From Nitrospirota bacterium (lineage in GTDB: Bacteria > Nitrospirota > Thermodesulfovibrionia > Thermodesulfovibrionales > UBA6898): DNA of 64,000 bases. The stretch spans positions 1 to 64,000 of the forward strand of contig JACRLO010000034.1 of NCBI GenBank assembly GCA_016235245.1. Direction: 5' to 3'. The notes beneath the pieces are model-generated. The model searched no databases and had not been told where the DNA came from. It worked only from the letters and a program-made list of their open reading frames with translations. Both the position numbers and the translations under genes were made by a program. Shown here piece after piece: positions 17,167 to 24,320 of this stretch (the first letter of the stretch is position 1; the number at the start of each line of letters is the position of its first letter).

Positions 17167-18189
17167 ATGCATCTATTCAGGGATATACAGAATAAGTTTG
17201 ACGAACTCCGTCAACAATTTATCATAGCACTTGGCCTGGTAATCCTTGTAGCCTCATTTGGGACTGCAGGGTATATGCTGATCGAAGGCTGGAACTTTAT
17301 CGATTCTCTGTACATGACGGTCATAACCCTCGCCAGCGTGGGGTTCAAGGAGATCCATGACCTTTCCCTTTTCGGCAGGCTTTTTACGATCGTCCTTATC
17401 ATTGGCGGGGTCGGCACCGTGGCCTATGCGATCAGTGCAGGGGCGAAGATTATCCTCGAAGGGGAATTACAGGAAGTATACGGGAGGCGAAGATTGGAAA
17501 AGAAGATTAAGGAGCTGAAGAACCATTACATTGTCTGCGGATACGGCAGGATGGGAAAGATCATCTGCCGGGAGCTTCGTGAAAAGAATATCAAGTTCGT
17601 GATCGTCGAAAAACAGCCTGATATTCACAAAGACAGTGATGACCTTCTGATCTTTCCCGGTGATGCCACAAAAGATGAGGTATTGAAGGAACTCGGTATA
17701 GAAAAGGCAAAGGGCCTTGTTTCCGTGCTCCCGACTGATGCGGAGAACCTCTTTGTCGTTCTGAGCGCAAGGGGTCTCAACCCGGACCTTTTCATTGTCG
17801 CCAGGGCCGGAGAGGAAGGCTCCGAAAAGAAGCTTGTGCGGGCCGGTGCGGACAAGGTGGTATCGCCCTATCATATCGGCGGCCTCAGGATCGCCCATAC
17901 GGTACTCAAACCTGCGGTAGTAGACTTTATTGAATTTGCAACAAAAAGCGGCAACATCGACCTCCAGATGGAGGAAGTATATATTAATGAGACCTCAGAA
18001 CTTATCGGGAAATCACTTGACGAATGCGGCATCGGAAGGGAGCTTGGGATTATTATCGTAGCTATCAAGAAGCCCAACGGCGAGATGAAGTTCAACCCAA
18101 CGTTCAAAAGTGCGATAAAAACAGGCGACACGCTCATCGCCCTTGGCGAGAGTTCAAAACTCAAGAATCTTGAAGTGATGGCATCATAG
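17167..18189 (+). CDS. Two-TM potassium channel with RCK domain
   Basis: 340 residues: TM1 (about 18-40), pore loop, TM2 (about 68-90), an RCK_N Rossmann domain (about 115-235, [17 protein letters not shown] nucleotide-binding) and an RCK_C domain (about 255-338). The filter segment reads [13 protein letters not shown] where a classic K channel has TVGYGD, so the second filter Gly is Lys and the Tyr is Phe. Close relatives with GFxE filters exist; conductance properties are uncertain. Follows the AI-2E-family gene with eight bases in between. Confidence 0.9.
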   Translation: MHLFRDIQNKFDELRQQFIIALGLVILVASFGTAGYMLIEGWNFIDSLYMTVITLASVGFKEIHDLSLFGRLFTIVLIIGGVGTVAYAISAGAKIILEGELQEVYGRRRLEKKIKELKNHYIVCGYGRMGKIICRELREKNIKFVIVEKQPDIHKDSDDLLIFPGDATKDEVLKELGIEKAKGLVSVLPTDAENLFVVLSARGLNPDLFIVARAGEEGSEKKLVRAGADKVVSPYHIGGLRIAHTVLKPAVVDFIEFATKSGNIDLQMEEVYINETSELIGKSLDECGIGRELGIIIVAIKKPNGEMKFNPTFKSAIKTGDTLIALGESSKLKNLEVMAS

Positions 18190-18218
18190 GTTCATCACAC
18201 CGTAAAACGGAGGACACA

Positions 18219-18809
18219 ATGAAAAAAGCGATATTTCTGATTTTGATCACGCTCATGTTGTCAGGGCTGTCAGGCTGCGGGTACAACACCATGCAGGCCA
18301 ATGAAGAGGCGGTCAAGGCGGCCTGGGGAGATGTAGAGGCATCATACCAGCGGAGGAACGATCTTATACCGAACCTCGTGGAAGTGGTGAAAGGTTACGC
18401 AAAACATGAGAAGGATACACTTCAGGCAGTAACCGAGGCGCGTGCAAAGGTCGGGACTATTCAGGCATCCAAAGATATTCTCAACGACCCCAAGGCCCTG
18501 TCACAGTTTCAGGCGGCTCAAGGCGCCATGTCCAGTGCACTCTCGCGCTTAATGGTCGTTGTTGAAAAGTATCCGGACCTGAAGGCGAACCAGAACTTCA
18601 TGGATCTTCAGCACCAGTTGGAAGGAACAGAAAACAGGATCAATGTTGCCCGCACCCGTTTCAACAAGTCTGTGGAGACCTTTAATGTCTCGATCAGGAT
18701 ATTCCCCAACAGTCTCACAAACTCCATGCTTCTGCACCTGAAACCGCGGGAGGCCTTCAAGGCCGAGGCAGGGGCTGAAAAGGCGCCAAAAGTGGAGTTT
18801 AGCAAATAG
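18219..18809 (+). CDS. LemA-family lipoprotein
   Basis: 196 residues. Lipoprotein signal ends LSGC with the lipid Cys at residue 20, then the long LemA helices: [36 protein letters not shown] and [24 protein letters not shown] (LemA signature). LemA proteins are inner-membrane or periplasmic helical proteins, typically beside TPM genes as here. CGGAGG precedes the start. TPM genes follow at once, suggesting a LemA-TPM complex. The role is unknown. Confidence 0.93.
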   Translation: MKKAIFLILITLMLSGLSGCGYNTMQANEEAVKAAWGDVEASYQRRNDLIPNLVEVVKGYAKHEKDTLQAVTEARAKVGTIQASKDILNDPKALSQFQAAQGAMSSALSRLMVVVEKYPDLKANQNFMDLQHQLEGTENRINVARTRFNKSVETFNVSIRIFPNSLTNSMLLHLKPREAFKAEAGAEKAPKVEFSK

Positions 18810-18856
18810 CAAGAGAGTACAAAAAAATGATGGCTTTATTCCTTAACACCTCCCGT

Positions 18857-18879
18857 CCTCCCCTTACATTAAGGGGAGG
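18857..18879. repeat. REP-like palindrome
   Basis: CCTCCCCTTA, a CAT loop, then TAAGGGGAGG: a perfect 10-bp stem, followed by GGAGGTGGAG. It lies between lemA and the first TPM gene and inside a frame that would extend that gene upstream. It resembles dispersed palindromic repeats known from other genomes, but only one copy is seen here. Confidence 0.6.
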
Positions 18880-18910
18880 TGGAGGTGGAGTTACCCGCCA
18901 AAGGGCAATA

Positions 18911-19840
18911 ATGTGCACTATCGGCTTTACGCTGATAATGTTAGCGCTTGTCATTATTATAGCTCCATCTGCCCATGCCCTTGAAGTCCCGAAGCTGCTG
19001 GGACGCGTCAATGACTACGCAGGCATGCTCTCCCCTCAGACTAAGAGCACCCTTGAACAGCAGCTTAAGACAGTTGAGCAGTCTGACTCTACTCAGATCG
19101 TTATCGTCACAATCCCTTCTCTGCAGGGAGAGGTGCTGGAACAGTTCAGTATCAAAGTGGCGGAGAAATGGAAGATCGGGCAGAAGGGAAAGGACAATGG
19201 CGTCATCCTCCTTGTATCGAAAAACGACAGGAAGATGCGCATCGAGGTCGGCAGAGGGCTCGAAGAAAAGATAACAGACCTGAGGGCCGGCAGGATCATC
19301 GATGAGGTGATAAAACCTAGGTTCAAGGCAGGCGATTATGACGGGGGCATCACAGAGGGTATCGCCTCGATCATAGCTGCGTCCAGGGGTGAGTTCAGGG
19401 CAGTTCCTCCACCTCAACCTCAGCAGAAACCTCCCGTGCCAGGATCATTTTCAACCATAACTGGTATCCCATGGGGATTTTATGTCCTGGTAATTGTAAT
19501 ATACATCGGCATATTCTTCTTCGGAAAGATATCGGAAATTCTCGGCTCAGGCCTCGGTGCTTTCTTCACACCTCTGGCTGCCGGAATGCTTTCCCTCAAT
19601 CCATTGGCGAATTTGACCAAGCTCCTGTTTGCGATTCTCGGGCTTGGCATAGGTTATGGCCTCTCGGTAATGGGAACTTCAAAACTCAGAATAGCTCAAG
19701 AATACCTGTCCTCTAGATTGATCAGGGAGTCTGGCTCGGGCTCAGGCAGCAGCGGCGACAGCAGTAGCGGCAGCAGCGGAGGTGATTCTGGCGGAGGTGG
19801 CGGAGATTTTGGCGGCGGTGGGGCGTCAGGGAGTTGGTAA
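18911..19840 (+). CDS. TPM-domain membrane protein, first of tandem pair
   Basis: 309 residues. Signal peptide (about 1-23, ending AHA), a TPM domain (about 26-150: VNDYAGMLSPQ, DSTQIVIVTIPSLQGEVLEQF, WKIGQKGKDNGVI, GRGLEEKITDLRAGRIID, GDYDGGI) and two or three membrane helices, then a Ser/Gly-rich tail ending GGGGASGSW. The start at 18911 is chosen because the longer frame to 18827 runs through the REP-like palindrome and adds 28 residues before the signal peptide. It shares long near-identical blocks with the next gene, a tandem duplication. Confidence 0.88.
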   Translation: MCTIGFTLIMLALVIIIAPSAHALEVPKLLGRVNDYAGMLSPQTKSTLEQQLKTVEQSDSTQIVIVTIPSLQGEVLEQFSIKVAEKWKIGQKGKDNGVILLVSKNDRKMRIEVGRGLEEKITDLRAGRIIDEVIKPRFKAGDYDGGITEGIASIIAASRGEFRAVPPPQPQQKPPVPGSFSTITGIPWGFYVLVIVIYIGIFFFGKISEILGSGLGAFFTPLAAGMLSLNPLANLTKLLFAILGLGIGYGLSVMGTSKLRIAQEYLSSRLIRESGSGSGSSGDSSSGSSGGDSGGGGGDFGGGGASGSW

Positions 19841-19851
19841 TGAGGGGAAAA

Positions 19852-20742
19852 ATGAAAATATCTTTAATTGTCACAAGCTTTTTGGCCGCTGCACTTCTGT
19901 GCCTCGGCCCATATGCCCATGCCCTTGAGGTCCCCAAACTGACCGGGTATATAAATGACTATGGCAGTATGATCTCGCCCCAGGCAAAGGCAACACTTGA
20001 ACAGGAACTGCGCGCGTTCGAGCAGTCAGACTCAACCCAGATCGTAATCGTCACCATTCCTTCTCTGCAGGGAGAAGTGCTGGAACAGTTCAGTCTCAAG
20101 ATTGCAGAGGCATGGAAGATCGGCCAGAAGGGAAAGGACAATGGCATCATTTTCCTTGTTTCAAAGGAAGACAGAAAATTACGCATTGAGGTTGGCCGGG
20201 GGCTTGAAGGCAAGCTCACAGACCTTATGGCAGGAAGAATCATAGACCTTGTAGTAAAGCCTCGCTTCAAAAGAGGCGACTTTGACGGCGGCTTTCTTAC
20301 CGGCGTCCATTCCCTGATCGATGCAACAAGGGGCGAGTTCAAGGCAGAACCAGGAGCAACAAAGCGCTCGTCAAAAAAATCAGGGGCTCTTCCTCAACTA
20401 GTCACTTTTATCATCTTCGGGGCTATTGCACTTCTTGTTTTGGGAAATTTTTCCCGCCCTCTTTCAGGAGCAGCAGGCGCAGTCGGACTACCGGCGTTAG
20501 TCGCAATGCTCCTGACGCCAATAGGGCTGATAGCTGCGTTGATTCTCGCGATCATAGGTCTTCTTATAGGACTGATACTGCCCTCCCTTTTTTCTACAGG
20601 GGGCCGTGGTGGTGGGTTTGGCGGCGGATTTTATGGAGGAGGCTTTGGCGGCGGTGGGGGCTTTGGCAGCAGCAGCGGAGGTGATTTTGGTGGTGGTGGC
20701 GGCGGTGACTTTGGCGGCGGCGGGAGTTCGGGAGATTGGTGA
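19852..20742 (+). CDS. TPM-domain membrane protein, second of tandem pair
   Basis: 296 residues: signal peptide (MKISLIVTSFLAAALL...AHA), TPM domain with the same DSTQIVIVTIPSLQGEVLEQF and WKIGQKGKDNG blocks as the preceding gene, two hydrophobic segments near 190-245, and a Gly-rich tail of about 45 residues ending GGGSSGDW. AGGGG lies five bases before the ATG at 19852; frames open to 19834 and 19840 would overlap the previous stop. Duplicate of its neighbour, so probably acts alongside LemA. Confidence 0.88.
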   Translation: MKISLIVTSFLAAALLCLGPYAHALEVPKLTGYINDYGSMISPQAKATLEQELRAFEQSDSTQIVIVTIPSLQGEVLEQFSLKIAEAWKIGQKGKDNGIIFLVSKEDRKLRIEVGRGLEGKLTDLMAGRIIDLVVKPRFKRGDFDGGFLTGVHSLIDATRGEFKAEPGATKRSSKKSGALPQLVTFIIFGAIALLVLGNFSRPLSGAAGAVGLPALVAMLLTPIGLIAALILAIIGLLIGLILPSLFSTGGRGGGFGGGFYGGGFGGGGGFGSSSGGDFGGGGGGDFGGGGSSGDW

Positions 20743-20761
20743 TCTTTACCGGGAGGGTGTG

Positions 20762-21397
20762 ATGAAAATAAAGTCGGAGGCATTTTTTTCAGAGGAAGAG
20801 AAAAAGAAGATCGAGGAGACTGTGCAGAGTGTCGAATGCTGCACCATCGGCGAGGTGGCGGTCATGGTCGTTAACAGCAGCGATGAATACCGCGAGGCAA
20901 CCGTGCTCGGCAGTGTGCTTCTCGGCTCCGGTATCAGCCTGCTTGTATCAGAAGCCTTCCTCCATGCATCGCTCAACTATTTCATCCTCCTCAGTTTTCT
21001 CTTCTTCCCTCTCATCTGGGCGCTGTTGAAGTATCTGCCCGTATTAAAGACATCCTTTGTCGGCAGACTCAGACTGGAGGAGGCCGTACGAGAACGGGCA
21101 TTGAGGGCCTTTTACGAAAAAGGTCTGTACAAAACAAAGGCGAACACAGGCGTACTCTTCTTTATTTCTCTGCTGGAGCACAAAGTATGGGTGCTGGCAG
21201 ATAAAGGTATTTACGAAAAGATCGATCAGCAGACACTTAATACCTATGCGTTGACGGTTTCCCGTGGCATAAAAGAAGGCAGAGCCTGCGATGCTTTGTG
21301 TCAGGCTATCAATGAAGCAGGCAAGATACTCGCTCAGCATTTTCCGCTCACAGCCGGAGATACAAACGAGCTGCCAGATCAAGTTATAACAGAGTAA
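20762..21397 (+). CDS. TPM-family protein (short, signal-less)
   Basis: 211 residues. Starts FFSEEEKKKIEETVQSVECCTIGEVAVMVV, then a hydrophobic pair (about 58-95), a loop with LRLEEAVRERALRAFYEKGLYKTK, NTGVLFFISLLEHKVWVLADKGIYEKI and the C-terminal helix. This is the TPM domain variant in which two membrane helices are inserted into the fold. ATG 20762 follows GGGAGG; the frame open to 20606 is only the out-of-frame Gly tail of the upstream gene. Third TPM gene of the operon. Confidence 0.87.
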   Translation: MKIKSEAFFSEEEKKKIEETVQSVECCTIGEVAVMVVNSSDEYREATVLGSVLLGSGISLLVSEAFLHASLNYFILLSFLFFPLIWALLKYLPVLKTSFVGRLRLEEAVRERALRAFYEKGLYKTKANTGVLFFISLLEHKVWVLADKGIYEKIDQQTLNTYALTVSRGIKEGRACDALCQAINEAGKILAQHFPLTAGDTNELPDQVITE

Positions 21398-21436
21398 TGA
21401 TTACACAGAACAGGCAAATCACGGTCAGCTCTGCAG

Positions 21437-22015
21437 CTAATCCGTCTCGTCACGCAGTCCAAGGCAGTCACGTTCGCAGCGTTGAATGATTTCGAGCATC
21501 TCATCCTGAGTAAGGTTATCGATCATGATCTTGCCGTCGTCATCGCGTTTCACATCAGTTATGCCCGGGAAAAACTTCTCGATGCTTTTCATCTCAAGTG
21601 TCCGCCTTTTGACCGTTTCAAGAAGCCTTCGGTTCTCCTCCTCCAGGTCAGAGCGTTCAAATGCAGACCGTATTGCAAAAATCAGCTGGAGATCATCCCA
21701 AGGTTTGGTAAAGAAACGGTAGATCTCTCCCTCGTTGATCGCCTTCATCGCGGCTTCAATGCTTGCCTGGCCGGTGAGCATAAACCGGATAGTATGAGGA
21801 TAGAGCCTTTTCGCCTCTGACAGGAATTCCGCGCCAGACATCCCTGGCATCTTCTCGTCTGAAATGATAACCTGAACAGGTTCTTTTGCCAACAACTCAA
21901 GCCCTGCCAATCCGCTGATGGCAGAGAATACCTCAAACTCCTCATTTATAAAGGCCCTCTTGAGGGAAGAGATCACGTTTGCCTCATCATCCACTATGAG
22001 CAGCTTATGCGCCAT
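21437..22015 (-). CDS. Receiver-domain response regulator with coiled-coil tail, no output domain
   Basis: 192 residues. A REC domain of the RpfG type (about 1-118: LLIVDDEANV, VIISDEKMPGMSG with the phospho-Asp, FFTKPW), then a coiled-coil (about 120-145) and an unrecognised C-terminal segment with DGKIMIDNLTQDEMLEIIQRC. The ATG at 22015 (MAHKLLIVDDE) has AAGGGGG before it; an open frame to 22042 lacks that. It may pass phosphoryl groups or act by protein contact. It closes the signalling island and is convergent with the TPM operon. Confidence 0.85.
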   Translation of the reverse strand: MAHKLLIVDDEANVISSLKRAFINEEFEVFSAISGLAGLELLAKEPVQVIISDEKMPGMSGAEFLSEAKRLYPHTIRFMLTGQASIEAAMKAINEGEIYRFFTKPWDDLQLIFAIRSAFERSDLEEENRRLLETVKRRTLEMKSIEKFFPGITDVKRDDDGKIMIDNLTQDEMLEIIQRCERDCLGLRDETD

Positions 22016-22085
22016 ATATGCCCCCTTATGGTTTCTTATCATTTGACAGCACCGACTCTGTATTAATGAAGCTCAACCGCTAAGA

Positions 22086-23435
22086 TCATTTTGGCTTCCC
22101 GCTTACGCCTTTTACGTAAATACCCGTTTTGGACGGGTCCATGCGATAGTATCTCTGAAGTGCATCGATGATCTTCTGGTTCATTACCACACCGCGGGCA
22201 AGGATCAGCAGTCCGGTGCCGCTACGTACGTCCCGCGTAAGCACCATGCCGATGGAGAGTTTTGAAGGATGAATTTCGAGTTCTTCGGAGTGCGCAGCGC
22301 CTTGCTTTTCGAGCTCTCCAATCCGCTGTCTAATGATCGGGGCAAGATACTGATAGACCTGTCTGTCATATCGCGTATCCAGATAAAACTCAACATGGTT
22401 CATGGCCTTCTGATAATCCTCTGCAGCGATGAAGCCGCTGTTCGCCATCCGGTCAACTGCATCCGCGACTGAGATGATCCGGCTCCCGAGGGGAATTGAA
22501 GAACGCTTCAGTCCTTCCGGATAACCTGTCCCGTCCACGCACTCATGGTGGTGACGGATCAGGAGACCGATATCGTGAAAACCCTCAATCGCCTCGACCG
22601 CAACCTGCCCACGCACAGGGTGGCGCCGGTACTCAGCAAACTCGATCTCGTTCATCTCTTCTTCCTGCTTCTGGAGAACGACATCGGGGACACCGATCTT
22701 GCCGATATCATGCAGCAGTGAAGCTACAAGCACATTGCTCACTTCTTCGCCTGAGAGCTGCATTGATACGGCAATCTGGCGGGCAAGCGATGCCACATTT
22801 CTCGAATGGTTTGATACCGACTTCTCACGCATCTCGATCAGTCCCGAGAATGCCTCGATCGACTTCCGGAAGTTCTTTTCGAGTTTCAGGTTCAGCGCCT
22901 CAAGGTCCCTGTTCTTGTTCTGGATATCAAGGGTCTGCTCCTGCACCATTACCTCAAGTTGTGTATTCCAGCGCTTCAGTTCATCGTTCTGTTTGGCCGT
23001 GAGGTCTGTGAGATACTTGTTCTCCTGCTTCAGACGATAGGTCTCGGCAGCGTCCCTGATCAGCAGGACAAGATCAGCGTCATTCCACGGCTTCGTAATA
23101 TACCGGTATGCACCTCCCTGGTTAATCGCATTGATTGCGGCATTCACGTCGGCATATCCGGTAAGAACGAGCCTTATGGCCTCCGGCTGAATCTCTCTGG
23201 CCAATCCGAGAAATTCAGACCCGCTCATCTCAGGCATACGCTGGTCTGATACGATAACCGCAAAACCATGCTCTTTCATCACCGCAAGCGCCTCTCTTCC
23301 CGACAAGGCTGTATAGAACTCATACGGCTCATCAAGAAAAAGACGCTTCAAGGCACGCAGCACATTCTCCTCATCATCGACAAAAAGTATCTTCGGCTTC
23401 TCATTACGAAGTGCCTTGTTCGGTTCATCTTCCAT
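22086..23435 (-). CDS. Response regulator with HD-GYP c-di-GMP phosphodiesterase domain (RpfG family)
   Basis: 449 residues: REC domain (about 14-130, IVSDQRMPEMSG), coiled-coil (about 140-190), then HD-GYP (about 195-380). HD and GYP motifs are intact: LLHDIGKIGVPD near residue 245 and HHECVDGTGYPEG near 293, with other metal-binding His. The expected activity is hydrolysis of c-di-GMP under phosphorylation control. About 80 residues at the C-terminus form a separate small domain. It lies between the receiver-PAS gene and the receiver-only gene, in one direction. Confidence 0.93.
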   Translation of the reverse strand: MEDEPNKALRNEKPKILFVDDEENVLRALKRLFLDEPYEFYTALSGREALAVMKEHGFAVIVSDQRMPEMSGSEFLGLAREIQPEAIRLVLTGYADVNAAINAINQGGAYRYITKPWNDADLVLLIRDAAETYRLKQENKYLTDLTAKQNDELKRWNTQLEVMVQEQTLDIQNKNRDLEALNLKLEKNFRKSIEAFSGLIEMREKSVSNHSRNVASLARQIAVSMQLSGEEVSNVLVASLLHDIGKIGVPDVVLQKQEEEMNEIEFAEYRRHPVRGQVAVEAIEGFHDIGLLIRHHHECVDGTGYPEGLKRSSIPLGSRIISVADAVDRMANSGFIAAEDYQKAMNHVEFYLDTRYDRQVYQYLAPIIRQRIGELEKQGAAHSEELEIHPSKLSIGMVLTRDVRSGTGLLILARGVVMNQKIIDALQRYYRMDPSKTGIYVKGVSGKPK

Positions 23436-23508
23436 AGTTCATGCCTTTCACGCTCTCCACGAATATAATCAGTATCTCCGGATTACCATACAAACAGAAT
23501 GGTTCCGT

Positions 23509-24318
23509 TCATGCACAATCTTCCGCAGCCACAAAGATTACGATCACACCTCTTTCTGCAACATCCGTTCCGATCATTCTCATCCTGTCGCCGTTTTGGA
23601 TATGATATTCCGCAGCGCGGCCGCTGCTCTTCACCGTATCGATAAACTGCAGAATATCCTGAGGGAGGACACTTCTGGCATCGCTGCCGATTATCCCCGT
23701 ATTCTCCTTGCGGAACGGAGGACATGACGTATTACACATCACAACCATGTCCGTGTTATCGACACCCAAAATGCCGACCGGCATCGCATCGAGAAGAGAC
23801 TGATGGACAGCCAGCGACTTGCTTCTGAATTCCAGACTCCTCCTCTGTTCCTCAAAGAGCTGCTGGAGCTGCTCGTTCAGCCCGAGAAGTTCTGTATTCT
23901 TCTTCGTTAATTCCGCAGAGAGTTCGCTATTTTGTTTGAGCAGGAAGTATCGCTCTATCGAATTGGAAATGGTAATTTTCAACTCATCATCATTCCATGG
24001 TTTTGGAATAAATTTATAGATATGACCCTCATTAATCGCAGCGACAATTGAAGAAGCATCAGCGTATCCTGACAGTACAATCCTGACCGTATCGGGCCAT
24101 CGTTTATACACCTCTCGGAGAAACTCCACACCGTTCATGGAAGGCATACGGTAGTCGGATATGACGAGCTGAACATGCTCCCTTTCAAGAATACTGATGC
24201 CCTCTGGCGCAGACAACGCAGTGAAAATCAGGTAATCGTTATCGAGGAAAAGACGTTTGAGCGCATTGAGCACATTCGGTTCGTCATCAACGCAGAGTAT
24301 CCTTATCTCTTCTTCCAT
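23509..24318 (-). CDS. Receiver domain plus PAS-like sensor protein
   Basis: 269 residues: REC domain (about 1-120; RILCVDDEPNVLNAL, VISDYRMPSMNG), a coiled-coil helix (about 125-165) and a PAS-like domain (about 170-265, LLDAMPVGILGVDNTDMVV). No DNA-binding or kinase output is seen. It is two bases downstream of the large hybrid kinase stop-to-start and so likely its partner in a phosphorelay. GGAGGGATAAGG precedes the start. Confidence 0.85.
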   Translation of the reverse strand: MEEEIRILCVDDEPNVLNALKRLFLDNDYLIFTALSAPEGISILEREHVQLVISDYRMPSMNGVEFLREVYKRWPDTVRIVLSGYADASSIVAAINEGHIYKFIPKPWNDDELKITISNSIERYFLLKQNSELSAELTKKNTELLGLNEQLQQLFEEQRRSLEFRSKSLAVHQSLLDAMPVGILGVDNTDMVVMCNTSCPPFRKENTGIIGSDARSVLPQDILQFIDTVKSSGRAAEYHIQNGDRMRMIGTDVAERGVIVIFVAAEDCA

Positions 24319-24320
24319 CC

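Noticed and set aside
20606-20761. Upstream extension of the short TPM gene
   Set aside because: Those 52 codons are the out-of-frame Gly-rich tail of the preceding TPM gene; the ATG at 20762 has a ribosome-binding site.
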